From Puccinia triticina (lineage: Eukaryota > Basidiomycota > Pucciniomycetes > Pucciniales > Pucciniaceae), in the NCBI RefSeq assembly GCF_026914185.1, contig NC_070565.1, forward strand, positions 4,340,001-4,404,000: a stretch of 64,000 nt of DNA, in the 5' to 3' direction. Position 1 is the first letter of the stretch. Each line of letters starts with the position of its first letter. Under the pieces are notes generated by a model. It did not search any database. It saw only the letters and a list, made by a program, of their open reading frames with translations, and was not told the origin of the DNA. The position numbers and the translations under genes were made by a program. This document shows positions 21,647 through 31,555 of the stretch, piece by piece.

Positions 21647-24221
21647 TTACTGGGTCTTGAGGGCGCGTTCGAGGGCCTTGTTCTTGGCTTTGAGGGCCGA
21701 GTTGGCCTGGTTGAGCTCGTCGAGCTCGGCGAGGAAGGTTTCCCTGAGCTTGAGCTCGCGGGCGCGCAGGTCGACGAGCTCGTCGGTGAGGTCCTCGAGC
21801 TGGTCCTTGAGCGTCTGGACCTCCGTCGCCAGCTTCTTGTCCCCCTCGGAGGACGGGGGGGGCGCGGCCTGGATGGCCAGTTGGGCCCTCAGCTCGCTCA
21901 GCTCGCTCTGGTACTTCTGGATCGTCGCCTCCGCCCGCCGCCCGAGCATGTGCGCTTTCTCTTCGCTCTCCATCAGGTCCTGCCCGCACAGCTCCGTCAA
22001 CCCCTCCTCTCTGACACACACACACACACACAATTCGTGCCCACTCACGTTCACTTTCTCCAGCATCGCCGCCGACTGCGTATCCGCATACTCGAGCCTC
22101 TCCTCCAGCTCCTTGACCTGCACAAAGAAACCGTTAGTTGCAAGAGCGAGGATAAGACAGATGGAAGGGAGACGGACCTGGGCCTGGTAGATGCGCAGCG
22201 CGTCCTGCGACTCGGTGACGAGCTTCTGGGCGCGCAGCGAGTTGCTCTTGTGGGAGTCTTTCTCGGCCTCGTACAGGAACAGTCTGTCGACCATCCTGGC
22301 GTCGCTGTCGACGAGCAAGCGGAGCCTGTCGAGCGCGAGTTCGACGGAGAACTCCGGGGCGGAAGGGTGCGGTGCGGGGGCGGGATGGTCGTCGGCGGAG
22401 GAGGCGGAGGAGGGCGGCGGGGCGGGCGAGGCGCGCTTGCCGAGCCCAAACAGGCCGCCGAGACTCGCGCCGGCCGAGATGCCGAGCTTCTTCGGCGGCG
22501 GCGGCGGCGGCGGCGGCGGGGGCGGCTCGTAGCCGGCCCTGAGGCTCGACAGGTCGGCGTCCAGGCTGGCGGCGGCGCGGGCCTCGAGGTTGGGCGGGAG
22601 GCGTTTCCAGAGCTCGCGCAGGGTCCGCTCGATCGTCGGCACGGGGTCCTCCGGGGCGGATGCGGCGAGCTGCTGGCGGAGCGCGGCGAGCTCGAGCCGG
22701 GCGGCCTCCAGCTCCCGGCGCTCGGCCTCCATGCCCTCGTCCTCCCGCTGGCCGTGGGCCGCCGCCTGCTTCTCGGCCTCCAGCAGGGCCAGCTTGTCCG
22801 CCAGCTCGCGGCGCTCGTGCTCGTGCGAGCGCCGCGCCTGGTCGAGCTGCTCCCGCAGGCCCTGGTCGTCCTCTGGGGGCGGCGCGGCCAGGAGCGCGAG
22901 GGCGCCGGAGAGGTACGCGTCCAATGCGTCCACGAGACGGTCGACGAACTGGGCCTGCTGGCCGGGCTGGACGGGCGGGATGACTAGCCGGGCCTGCGGG
23001 TGCTGCTCGTGGAGCTTGGTGCTGAGGGTGGTGAGTCGGGCGGCCAGGGCTTGCCATTCGGCTTGCTGGGCGGCCTCCAGCGCGGCATATCTCGCATCGC
23101 CTTCCGCCACTCGCTCGTCGCGCCCGTCGAGCGCGCGTGCGCCCAGTTCGCGGGTCGATTCGAGGTCTGCGGTGAGCTTGGCGATCTGGCTCTCGAGTGC
23201 GGCGTGCGAGTGGGAGGCTTCGCGGGCACGCTCGTCGGCCTCGCGTGCGCGGGTGGCGAGGGTCTTGTTGAGCTCGGAGATCTGCTCGCTCTGGCGGTTG
23301 GAGTTCTCCTTCTTGGCGAGCGCGAGTTCTTGCTCTCTGGCCGAGGCCTGTTCCCTGGCGGCGTCGAGTGCCTGGCTCAGCTGGCCGTTCTCCTTGCGGA
23401 GGGAGTCGATCTGGCTCCGCTCGGCGCGGGATCGGGCGGAGGCTTGCTGCTTGTGGGTGGTGGATTGGTCTGCCAGTGACTGCTTGAGGGTCTCGACTTC
23501 GAGCTCGAGCAGGCTGAGGTCTGAGGCCTGTTCGGCGATGGTCGCATCCCGGGCACTCAGCAGTGACTTGAGCGAGTCGATTTCTTGCTTGAGCCGATGG
23601 GTGCCTGGGGGGGCGGGCTTTCTTTCTGGGGTGTTGCTGTTGGCAAAGAGGTGTGGGCCGTCGAATGTTCTGTGGCTGGGGATGGATGAGGCTGGGCTGG
23701 GGGGCTGCTGGTGTTCGAGCCGGTTGAATCCGAGGGCGAGGATGGCGACGAGGTGCTGGAGGGAGGCTGTGCGGAGGTGGGTGAGCTGGGTGTGGAGGGT
23801 CTGGTTGTGGTGGTGGAGGTGCTTGAGGAGTGGGAGGTGGTTGAGTTCGAGTGTGAGTTTTGCGGTGGCTGCGCTGAGCTGGTGTTCGAGTCGCGCGATG
23901 TTCTGTGGGGATGTGGTTGTCAGTGTTGGGGTGTTGTGGTTTTGCTGTGGTGCTTACTTTCTTGTGCTGGCTGAAGTCGTCGAGGCTGAGCAGGTGCGCT
24001 GGGTCTGCCTCGAGGAGTGCCTGTGTGCATGCCAGCTGGGCCATCATCTCCCGCCTGAGGCTCCCTCGATGGCTGGGCTGGCTGCTGCTGGCGGGTGCTG
24101 GGGCTGGGGCTGGGGCTGGGGCTGGGGCTGGCTTTGGGTGTGTGTCTGCGAAGGGCAGGCTGGCGGCGAGGCTGCTGAGCTGGCCGACGAGCTCGCTCGG
24201 TGGTGGGCGGCGGCGGGCCAT
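21647..24221 (-). CDS. Long coiled-coil protein, possibly Usp1-like
   Basis: Exons 24221-23958, 23902-22178, 22117-22049 and 21979-21647 join in frame to 796 aa. The N-terminus has an Ala-Pro repeat (PAPAPAPAPAP near residue 35). Most of the rest is heptad-rich coiled coil with many Glu, Leu, Arg and Ala. Near residue 510 there is an 11-residue proline run followed by a Gly-rich linker. The C-terminal part has NSLRAQKLVTESQDAL and KELEERLEYADTQS, which resembles the region conserved in fungal up-regulated-during-septation proteins; that link is tentative. A cytoskeletal or septation scaffold role would fit but is inference. Long open frames on the opposite strand are a by-product of high GC. 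Confidence 0.7.
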
Positions 24222-24309
24222 GGTGGTTCTGCGCAGGAGAGGCTGTCCGGAAGAGGAAGACACCCACATGTACACACACTCACAGCAGCTCAGAAGATGT
24301 GTTCTTGCA

Positions 24310-24313
<4 letters not shown>

Positions 24314-24340
<27 letters not shown>

Positions 24341-24341
24341 C
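24314..24341 (+). repeat. A homopolymer
   Basis: About 26-28 A residues between the convergent ends of two minus-strand transcription units: just after the stop of the ALY gene and upstream of the coiled-coil gene. It may lie in the ALY 3' UTR as a T tract. Confidence 0.85.
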
Positions 24342-24364
24342 AAATACAGAGTGGAAAACAAAGA

Positions 24365-25981
24365 CTATTCCGCCATCTGCACATCCGCCTGGGTACCAGC
24401 AGCAGCAGCAGCAGACGAGGACGAGCCCATGAACGCCTCCAGCTCCCTGTCCAGCTCAGACGCACTCTTCGCCGCCCCACGGCTGCCCCCAGCACGCTCG
24501 CCGGGCCATCGCGCCCGGCCAGCGCTGCGCGGCCCAGGCCCGCCCCGCGCACGCACCCCGCCGCCGTAGAGCTCCCCCGTCCGGCGCTGCTCCCGCCCGT
24601 CCAACCCCGCCCGCGCCTTGCCCACCGGCGGGAACGAGGCCCGCGGGCCGCGCGGCCGACCGGCGTCGTAGGGCGAGAAGTGCGCCCGGCCTCGAGGGGG
24701 TCTGCAACCAATCATCTCGTCAGTTGCCCCATCCTCGTCGTCGTCTTCTTTTCTCGCGCGGCTTACCTGTCCTGCTGCATCCGGCCCAAGAGCCCAAACG
24801 TCGCCGGGAGCCCCTCGCTGGCCACCTGGTGTCTATTCATCCCGAGAGCCGACCGAACCCAGCCCGGGATGGAGTGTTCGAACTGGACACCGATCGGCTG
24901 ACCTGCATACCGAACCAGTCAGTCAAAAGAGAAAGAAGATGGGAACCAGACAAAAGGACCTTTAGCAGACGCTCCATGGAACGCTTCGATGGCCGCCTCG
25001 GCGTGGCTCTCGTTGGCATAGGCCACAAACGCCAAGCCCTCCGTCGCCCGGCCTGAGTGATCAAACTTCATGTGCCGGCAAAAACGCCCTGGGCGTTAGT
25101 CTCTGGCTCGCTACTACTTGCACACACACACACACACACACACTGAGCAGCGTCGGGCACACCTATGCAGTCGGCGAACAAGAGTCGCACAGCACAAACG
25201 CAGGGAGGACAAAGGAGTCGGTTGAGCACATCATCATCGCTGTTTGGGGGTAAAATGGTCTTGCGAGCAAACGGAGATCCGCCGGGTTGGCGTTGGGGAC
25301 GATGGGATCGAATCGTATCGCACGGTTCACAAACACAAAGTGCGCTCTCAAGTGTGCAAGTGGCGTGGAGCGGAGAAGAAAACACCATAGGATGACATGC
25401 GCGTACTTTGATGAACGGCCCACGATCGATCTTGCCGATTTGCGAAAAGAGGGCCTGGCCATGCAACCAAGACTCAGTCAACGCGGAACGCGGGCGCACA
25501 TCATCTCGCAGACTCACCTCCAGCTCGGCTTCACTGACGTCGTAGTGCAGGTTGGTGATGAGCAACGAGGTCGAGCGGCCTTGGTCGACGTCTTCATCGC
25601 TAGAGATCGTTTATTCCCCCCCCCCCAAAGATTACGATCATCAGACGAGCTTCAGGTGGGGTTTGGTGCAGTGTCAGAAGGAAGAGGGGCTAACCCGGGG
25701 CGATCATCGGCATGCAGCAGTCGGGGCGGGTGGGAGCCGGCTTTGGACTCGCCGTGCTCGAAGAGGTCGTGTTTCCAGGAATCGTTCGACTTGAAAGGTC
25801 GGGGTGGAGGGACAGGAAGAGTCCCGGGGATCAGCGGGCTGGGCTCGCGCGCAAGGCCGGGAGCAAGAGAGGATCGGCGGATGCTCACTTGGCGCAGCTT
25901 GCCGCCGGGGGCCTCGCCAGCCTGGCCCGCGTTCCTCGACCGGCGCACCTGGTCGAGCGAGTGGTTGAGCAGAAGCGTCAT
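24365..25981 (-). CDS. ALY/REF (Yra1-type) mRNA export RRM protein
   Basis: Seven exons join in frame to 298 aa: 25981-25889, 25789-25695, 25599-25518, 25454-25407, 25065-24960, 24902-24767, 24701-24365. The N-terminus has the family's short helix (NHSLDQVRR, compare the LDxSLDEI type motif). The RRM is clear: LLITNLHYDVSEAELE as RNP2 and GLAFVAYANESHAEAAI around RNP1. An Arg/Gly-rich region follows, and the end SASELDRELEAFM is the C-terminal UAP56-binding type box. ALY proteins couple splicing and mRNA export in the nucleus as part of TREX. A (CA)n tract at about 25121-25142 lies in intron 4. Confidence 0.88.
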
Positions 25982-27136
25982 CTTATGTATCTGTGTAAGC
26001 GGTCGTCGTCGTCGTCGTCTCGAGGCTGGGGCTGAGCTGAGTGTGTGGTGGGTCGAGGCGGGAGTGCTGTTGCCCGCGGAGTGTCCAGCACGTGGCTGGC
26101 CTCGCCCGCAGCCGCAGCCACACAAACACACCGTTCACAGCTTCTGTGATATGTACCCTACTCGCACAGAAACAGATCCGCGTGACTCTGAGTCGACCGG
26201 TGCTTGAACACTCGAAGGAGGCACTGGGCTAACAAGTTTAAGCCAAATCCTGCCAAATCCACACCTCCGACAAGGTCGCACGCAGCGTGACCCCGAGGCC
26301 GGCCCCTCCGAGGGATCCGGATAGGTTTTCCTAGCTATTGTCTGTTGGACGTTTCCTCAATCTTTCCAGTTTTGATGGTTGCATAATCTGAAAAATTGAG
26401 GCAAACTTAATGCTGCTCTATTTGCAGCAATTGACAGGCACATGTCTGATGCATGTGCTGGAGAAAGTTTTAAAGCAAGGTTTGTTTAAGGTTAGCTGGC
26501 AAGCCTTTTGGATCTTTTTTTCATCTGCTTGTGCTTAAAAAAGTTTAAATGCAATGATTGCCTAAATTTTGGTCTGAAGTTTAAATTACATAGAGTTAAT
26601 TGTATAGCAAAACTGGAAAAACTGAAAAAATAATCCAACAGTTCTGCAAAGGACAATAGAGAAATTGCCAAAGGCATGTCGGTCTGAATTTGATTTTTTC
26701 TGGGGAATTCAATATGACTTGTTGATACACAGGCTGTACACCTTTTGAACAGGAGAAACAAACCTGGAAATGCCCATGAAAGTCCGGCCAGGTTTTCACA
26801 AACAGTACACATACTTCAGTATGTATACTCTACCAGAGGCATCTTGAAGTACAGATACTGTAGTTGGCAGGGACCTACTTGTTGGTCCTATTTACCAGTT
26901 GTCTTAGGGAAGGCAGGAAACTCACCATACAAAGACCGTACAACACTTGGTGGATAGCACGGGCAAGGTCCTAGTGGATACAGGACACAGAAGGATAAGG
27001 TTTCATGGTTGATTTGTTGATAAGACAATCTTACAATTTCCAATGCTAGGTATGGAAGAAATATATATGTACGTAGGACTCAGTAATAAAACATAAGTGT
27101 GGGTACTTGTATTTCTTATGTGTGGATAGGGGAAAT
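25982..27136. other. Intergenic between ALY gene and secreted-protein copy A
   Basis: The left 300 bases are GC-rich and should hold the ALY promoter. Base composition drops sharply near 26330. From about 26590 the sequence is related to the upstream regions of copies B (29590-30290) and C (62700-63399), for example CCGGCCAGGTTT near 26788. No gene seen. Confidence 0.5.
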
Positions 27137-27162
27137 CAAGTTGGATTTTAAATAGTCCACAG
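27137..27162 (+). promoter_or_regulatory. Family TATA region, copy A
   Basis: CAAGTTGGATTTTAAATAG matches the promoter box of copies B, C and the relic at 51181. It lies about 170 bases before the ATG. The TATA core has changed to TTTAAATA here. Confidence 0.6.
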
Positions 27163-27316
27163 TTTGCAGTTTAGTCCAAATCTTTTGATCACCCCAATCC
27201 CCTCATCATAATCATCATTTCCATAAAATTCCAGAATCCCTCCAAAAATAAATACTCCTGCCCTTCTTGAACACCCCGGTTCCTTCATCATCATTTTGTG
27301 GGATTCCTACCTAGCC

Positions 27317-28524
27317 ATGTTATTGACCAGGATCTTGGTTTCCTTACAGCTATTGAATCTCTATAGCGTTTCAGCACACACACTTTCTCACTCAAAACTC
27401 CTGGTGAAGAGAGCACCATCACTCAGTCAATTAGCCTCCACTAGAGGCATTCAACAAAACAAAGGAGATGTGAAAGTCTTAGCAAGTATGTCAATCTTTC
27501 TATCTTTTCTTACCATCAAATAGAAGATCAGGAATATGCCTTCACATCACTAATTTTGATTATGATCTTTTCTGTATAATTGGTCTGGCTGTTAAAAAAA
27601 AAGTGAAATCCATATTGCCTGTTCAATCAGGGGGAGTCAGAGCATCAGAAACTGCCCATGAAGTCAGTGGTGAGTGGTGTTGGTTTTAGCACATCCCTAA
27701 AATCTCACAGATGAACAAGCGGAATACAAATATGCTGAGGATTGTATTCTACTTTTTTTGCAAAATGAACTGTAGCATTAGAGAATGGATCATCCAGTCA
27801 TTACATCCCAAGTTCACACAAGGATTCCTATGTTCAAAGATTGAACAGCTTAGTTGACATTATCTTTCATATGAACGCAAGAAACCAGAACACTGGACAA
27901 AGGATACAATTACCAATGATTTTGAAATGGAATATAAACCATGACAAATATGAACAACAATTTGAAGAAATAGCTAAAACATTTGATGATATTGATTCTT
28001 ATTATTCATTTGAATCAGATTCAGTAGAACCAAAGAGGATGGTTCAAGAACACAAGAAACTGCTTTCTCAGCTAACTGATTTGCAAAAGAAAATATTATC
28101 AGAAGTTGTCAAGTGGACCAAAAAAACAGACACTCCCAGCAAGAGAAAATCAATGGAAGAAATGAAGTATCCTGAAAAGTTTGAAGAGTTAATGACCAAC
28201 GTTCTAGACGACCAAAAAAGGATTCTGTTTTGGGAGATCATAGCAAGACTTGATCGTCATCATTCGGATCATGAACATTTCAAGACTTCACTCAAGCGAT
28301 TGTTTGCAGGTTTCAAAGATGAAACTATACAAAGCATATTGGATGGTATACAATATGTCAATCTTATTTACAAGACTAGATATTTTCAATTTTGTTCCAA
28401 ACCTATAAAGTCCCCACAAAGCTTGACATCCAAGCACTATGAACATCTGAAAGCTTTAAACAATATAATCAACCCAAATTTCCTCACCATCACCTTGGGA
28501 AAAATCAAATCTCTCATTGACTGA
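27317..28524 (+). CDS. Secreted-protein family copy A
   Basis: Exons 27317-27485, 27604-27669 and 27782-28524 join to 325 aa; both introns are in phase 1, as in copies B and C. Exon 1 encodes a hydrophobic signal peptide (about 20 residues), then HSKLLVKR, a Lys-Arg site suited to Kex2-type cleavage at residue 32. Exon 3 carries the body: Lys- and Glu-rich, probably helical, with conserved YVQRLNS, KYPEKF, and YFQFCSKP near the C-terminus. No known domain. With copy B it forms a tandem pair sharing promoter, exons and 3' flank. A secreted rust-specific family, possibly effectors, is the best reading; the function is unknown. Confidence 0.78.
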
Positions 28525-29115
28525 ACAACATATTCACAAGTTGAGGATTACTTCAAATTGTTTTATTCCTTCACCTATTAATTCATGTGTTTGTTTCTGC
28601 GGCCTAAGCTTCATGTCAATTGTTCATCTGTTTCTGCTCTACACAGAAAAATAGGCTTATTATTTCCATGAGATGTTGATCTGATTCCTGAAGCCATAGA
28701 TAAGGATGTTCTATGAAGCCAGTTTGCCATTTGGGAACGGTCCATTCCAAAGGAATCATGAGTGCAACTCCCTAGAGATGGCAATGGGGTCACCGCTCCC
28801 GCGGGATATCCGCCCAGCGTTGCCGGATGCCGTGCCGGGTCCTTGAATTTCCAGAGAAAAGTGGACGGACCCGGGTGCCGGCCGGCCGTACCCGCCGCAA
28901 GCCACCGATTACGCTCAGGGTAGGGGCCTTGCTGACTTGCCTAAGCCTCCCGGGACCGGGGGTGCAGAGCACCCGATGCGGAGCATCTCCCATTCCCAAT
29001 GCGAAGCGCCCTCGCGCTTCGGCGCGAGGGCGCTTCGCGCCAGCCCAGGCTGTACCAGGCCCTCCGTGATAAGTCAGGGGCCTTGGGCGGATGTAAAATA
29101 CACCCGAGCTGGACT
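28525..29115. other. 3' flank of copy A and GC-rich insert
   Basis: 28655-28700 (TGTTGATCTGATTCCTGAAG and onward) recurs after copy B at 35086, so the tandem duplication includes the 3' flank. 28790-29090 is GC-rich with a strong hairpin near 29006-29040 (GCGCGAGGGCGC arms) and has no gene I can support. Confidence 0.5.
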
Positions 29116-29475
29116 TCATCCAGCTGCCTGTGGACCCCTGTGCTCAATGGTCGTGGTCCGTCCCGTCGCGATGTAGTTCCAGTCTGCCGCCGCCGACTCT
29201 GGGCCCGTTTGGTCCTCCTCCCACGCTTCCGAGCCCTGCTCGTCTCCTTCCCGGGAAGAACCGCAGCCGCTCTCATACGAGCAGCTGTCCGTCGACGACG
29301 GAATGCCCAGCCGGCGGAGCGCCTCTTGGCGTCGGCTGGCCCGACGGAGGGCTTTGTAAGGGGAAGAGAGCTCGGACCTGCTGGTCTCCCGCTCCAGAAA
29401 TTGGCGGGCGGGTCCCGCAGTCGCAATTCGTTGGCAAACCTGGCCACAAATCATCTCACAGTGTGTACACAACAT
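29116..29475 (-). CDS. Hypothetical protein or gene fragment
   Basis: A 119-aa minus-strand frame starts MLCTHCEMICGQVCQR, giving a CxxC...C pattern that could bind metal, and continues with a Ser/Glu-rich stretch typical of coding sequence. Start and end are uncertain; it may be the first exon of a longer broken gene. It lies between copies A and B in a GC-rich insert, so it may have been carried in by a mobile element. Confidence 0.33.
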   Translation of the reverse strand: MLCTHCEMICGQVCQRIATAGPARQFLERETSRSELSSPYKALRRASRRQEALRRLGIPSSTDSCSYESGCGSSREGDEQGSEAWEEDQTGPESAAADWNYIATGRTTTIEHRGPQAAG

Positions 29476-29570
29476 ACTGTCACAGAAACAGATCGAGCCT
29501 GTGTAGGAAGCTCAACAACACAGTATTGTTGTGTTAAGCCTCCAGCAGTTTGTCGCACTAGAGAAATCGC

Positions 29571-29619
29571 TCCAGTGTTTTACCACTCCGCGGGTTGAGG
29601 GAGGGACGTGGCCAAGTTA
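29571..29619. repeat. Remnant of the CTAACTT-ended transposon family
   Basis: The end GGAGGGACGTGGCCAAGTTAG is the right terminus of the family seen at 50356-50949 and 53679-59911; the preceding CAGTGTTTTACCACTCC also matches 50907-50923. An 11-base direct repeat TAGAGAAATCG flanks it, as expected for a target duplication left after most of the element was lost. Confidence 0.6.
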
Positions 29620-30108
29620 GAGAAATCGTCAATGACATGTGGGTCCGACTCTGAATTTTGCAGACAAATTCTCAGTACATATGATCGCGCACTCCCATTG
29701 TCTGCTTGAGATGACACAAGCGCGGTACACACTTTGAAGAAAGGAAACAAGCGGGCTCGAGATAAGTGAAAGAGCCATAACAACTTGAAAGTTCTAGTTC
29801 GGCCAGGTTTGCGCAAACATTACTGTAGCAGGATACTCTACGGACAATTTACTTATCGCAGCCCCACTGGTTGGTTCTGTTTACCACTTGTCTCAGGGCA
29901 AGGGGAACTTACCATGAAAAGCTTGGCGGATAGCACGAACAAGGTCCCAATGCCAGTTGGTGTAGGATATAGAAGTATAACGTTTCAAGGTTGATTGGCT
30001 GTTGGGTGAATAGTTTCTTCGTCTCGATTCCGTAATGATAGGCGTGAAAAAAAAAAAGTCATGAAGCACTGAGGCATAACAAACTTGTGTTGCGATAATG
30101 GAGGGCGT

Positions 30109-30134
30109 CAAGTTGGATTATAAATAGCCCTCTG
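30109..30134 (+). promoter_or_regulatory. Family TATA region, copy B
   Basis: CAAGTTGGATTATAAATAGC followed by CCTCTG, with a canonical TATAAATA about 170 bases before the ATG at 30291. Nearly the same in copy C and in the relic at 51181. Confidence 0.72.
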
Positions 30135-30290
30135 CTTTTTTTGATTTGAATCTTCTGGTCACGTCAGTTCGGTTCCCTCTTCATTATCGCCATCGGTATC
30201 AGCATCCCAACTTAATTCAACAATAAATATTCCAGTTTCTCACGAAAACCCATTGTCATCTTCGAGATTCGTATCAGACAATACTCGGCC

Positions 30291-31377
30291 ATGCTCTTAA
30301 CTAAGATCATGGTTTCCTTGCAGCTATTGAATCACTACATTGGTTCATCACAAGCACTTTCACACTCAAAATTTCTGGTTAAAAGAACACCAGTGGCAAG
30401 ACTTACTCGATCAAGCAGACTGGGTGTAAAAGACTTAGGTTGTATGTCAATTTCTTGCCGTTTTCAGCTTGTCTACATTGTCGTTGGTCTGACGTTAAAA
30501 AAACGTGTATACAATCAGTCGAAATAGATGGATCAGACGCTTTTAGCTATGGCTTACTTAGTGAGTAGTGTTGGATTTCCAAAATAATATAAATGCGATG
30601 AGGATTGTATTCTAAACTTTGCTACACAAAAAACCATCAGGGAATGAATTGCCGAATTCGTCCACCTCAAGTCCAATCAAAGAGTGCTATGTTCAAAGAT
30701 TGAACAGTGTAGTTAGCGATATCAAGAAACCGAAAAATCTGGTCGCGACACCAAGATATATATTCCCTAAGACAGATGATAATCTCGAAGATAAATATAC
30801 AAAGAAGTTTAAAGAAATCAAAAAATTATATGACGATCTCAATGACTATTATCTAATTGAACCAACAAAAAAACCAAATAGTAAGAGGATGGATTCAGAG
30901 CATACATTATTGCTTTCAAAGTTGAACGATGTGCAAAAGAGAATGATATCAGAAATTGTGGAATGGACCAAAAACACAGATCAAACTCATCAAAAGGGAA
31001 AATCAACTGAAGCAATAAAGTATCCTGAAAAGTTTAGAAAATTGATTGGAGATTTAGACGACCATCAAAAGAAGCTATTTTGGGATTTCATAGACAGACT
31101 TGAAAGTTTTGATAAGAATCCTGATGAAGAGAAAGATACCCAAGTGTTATTCCGGAGATTGTTTTCAACTTTAGATAAAAAGACTAAGCAAGATGTTTTG
31201 GACGCGATGCAATACATCAATCTTATTCACAAGACTGGATACTTTCAATTTTGTAATAAACCTGATAAATCACCACAATTGACATCCCAGCACTATGCAT
31301 ATCTTGAAGAGTTAAACAATAAAATCAAGCCAAAACCACTCGCCAACCTATTAGGAAAGATGAAAATTTCTCATTAA
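30291..31377 (+). CDS. Secreted-protein family copy B
   Basis: Exons 30291-30441, 30519-30560 and 30641-31377 join to 309 aa with phase-1 introns. The signal peptide is followed by HSKFLVKR, the same Kex2-type site as copy A. Exon 3 aligns with copy A throughout (YVQRLNS, KYPEKF, YFQFCNKP, LTSQHY), with roughly half of residues shared. Exon 2 is 42 bases against 66 in A and C: the ancestral acceptor reads CG near 30506 and a downstream CAG at 30516-30518 fits the frame. The exon 2 junctions are therefore less sure. Function unknown. Confidence 0.74.
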
Positions 31378-31547
31378 CTACATCAAATTCACAAGTATTA
31401 CTTTGAGTTTTTTTTCATTTCATCATATCTGTTTGATTTCATATGATTCTCTTTTTGGTATAGTCATTATGGCCAATGTTTGTCTGTTTTTGTTCTATGA
31501 AAGTGTCAGGGCGGGTCTCTTTAGTGACGCCGCCGTGAATAGAAACC
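31378..31547. other. 3' flank of copy B, broken by insertions
   Basis: Resembles the flank after copy A up to about 31500; the continuation is found only at 35086. The 3.6 kb between is inserted DNA, part of which is the hAT element. Confidence 0.55.
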
Positions 31548-31555
31548 TTCGAGAT

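Noticed and set aside
21029..22987. A 652-residue plus-strand frame
   Set aside because: It lies opposite the coiled-coil gene in GC-rich DNA. Its sequence is low-complexity and mirrors the real minus-strand codons.
22134..24275. Other long frames (over 600 residues) on both strands across the coiled-coil gene
   Set aside because: The spliced minus-strand frame gives a coherent coiled coil; the alternatives are Arg/Pro/Ala-rich shadows produced by high GC.
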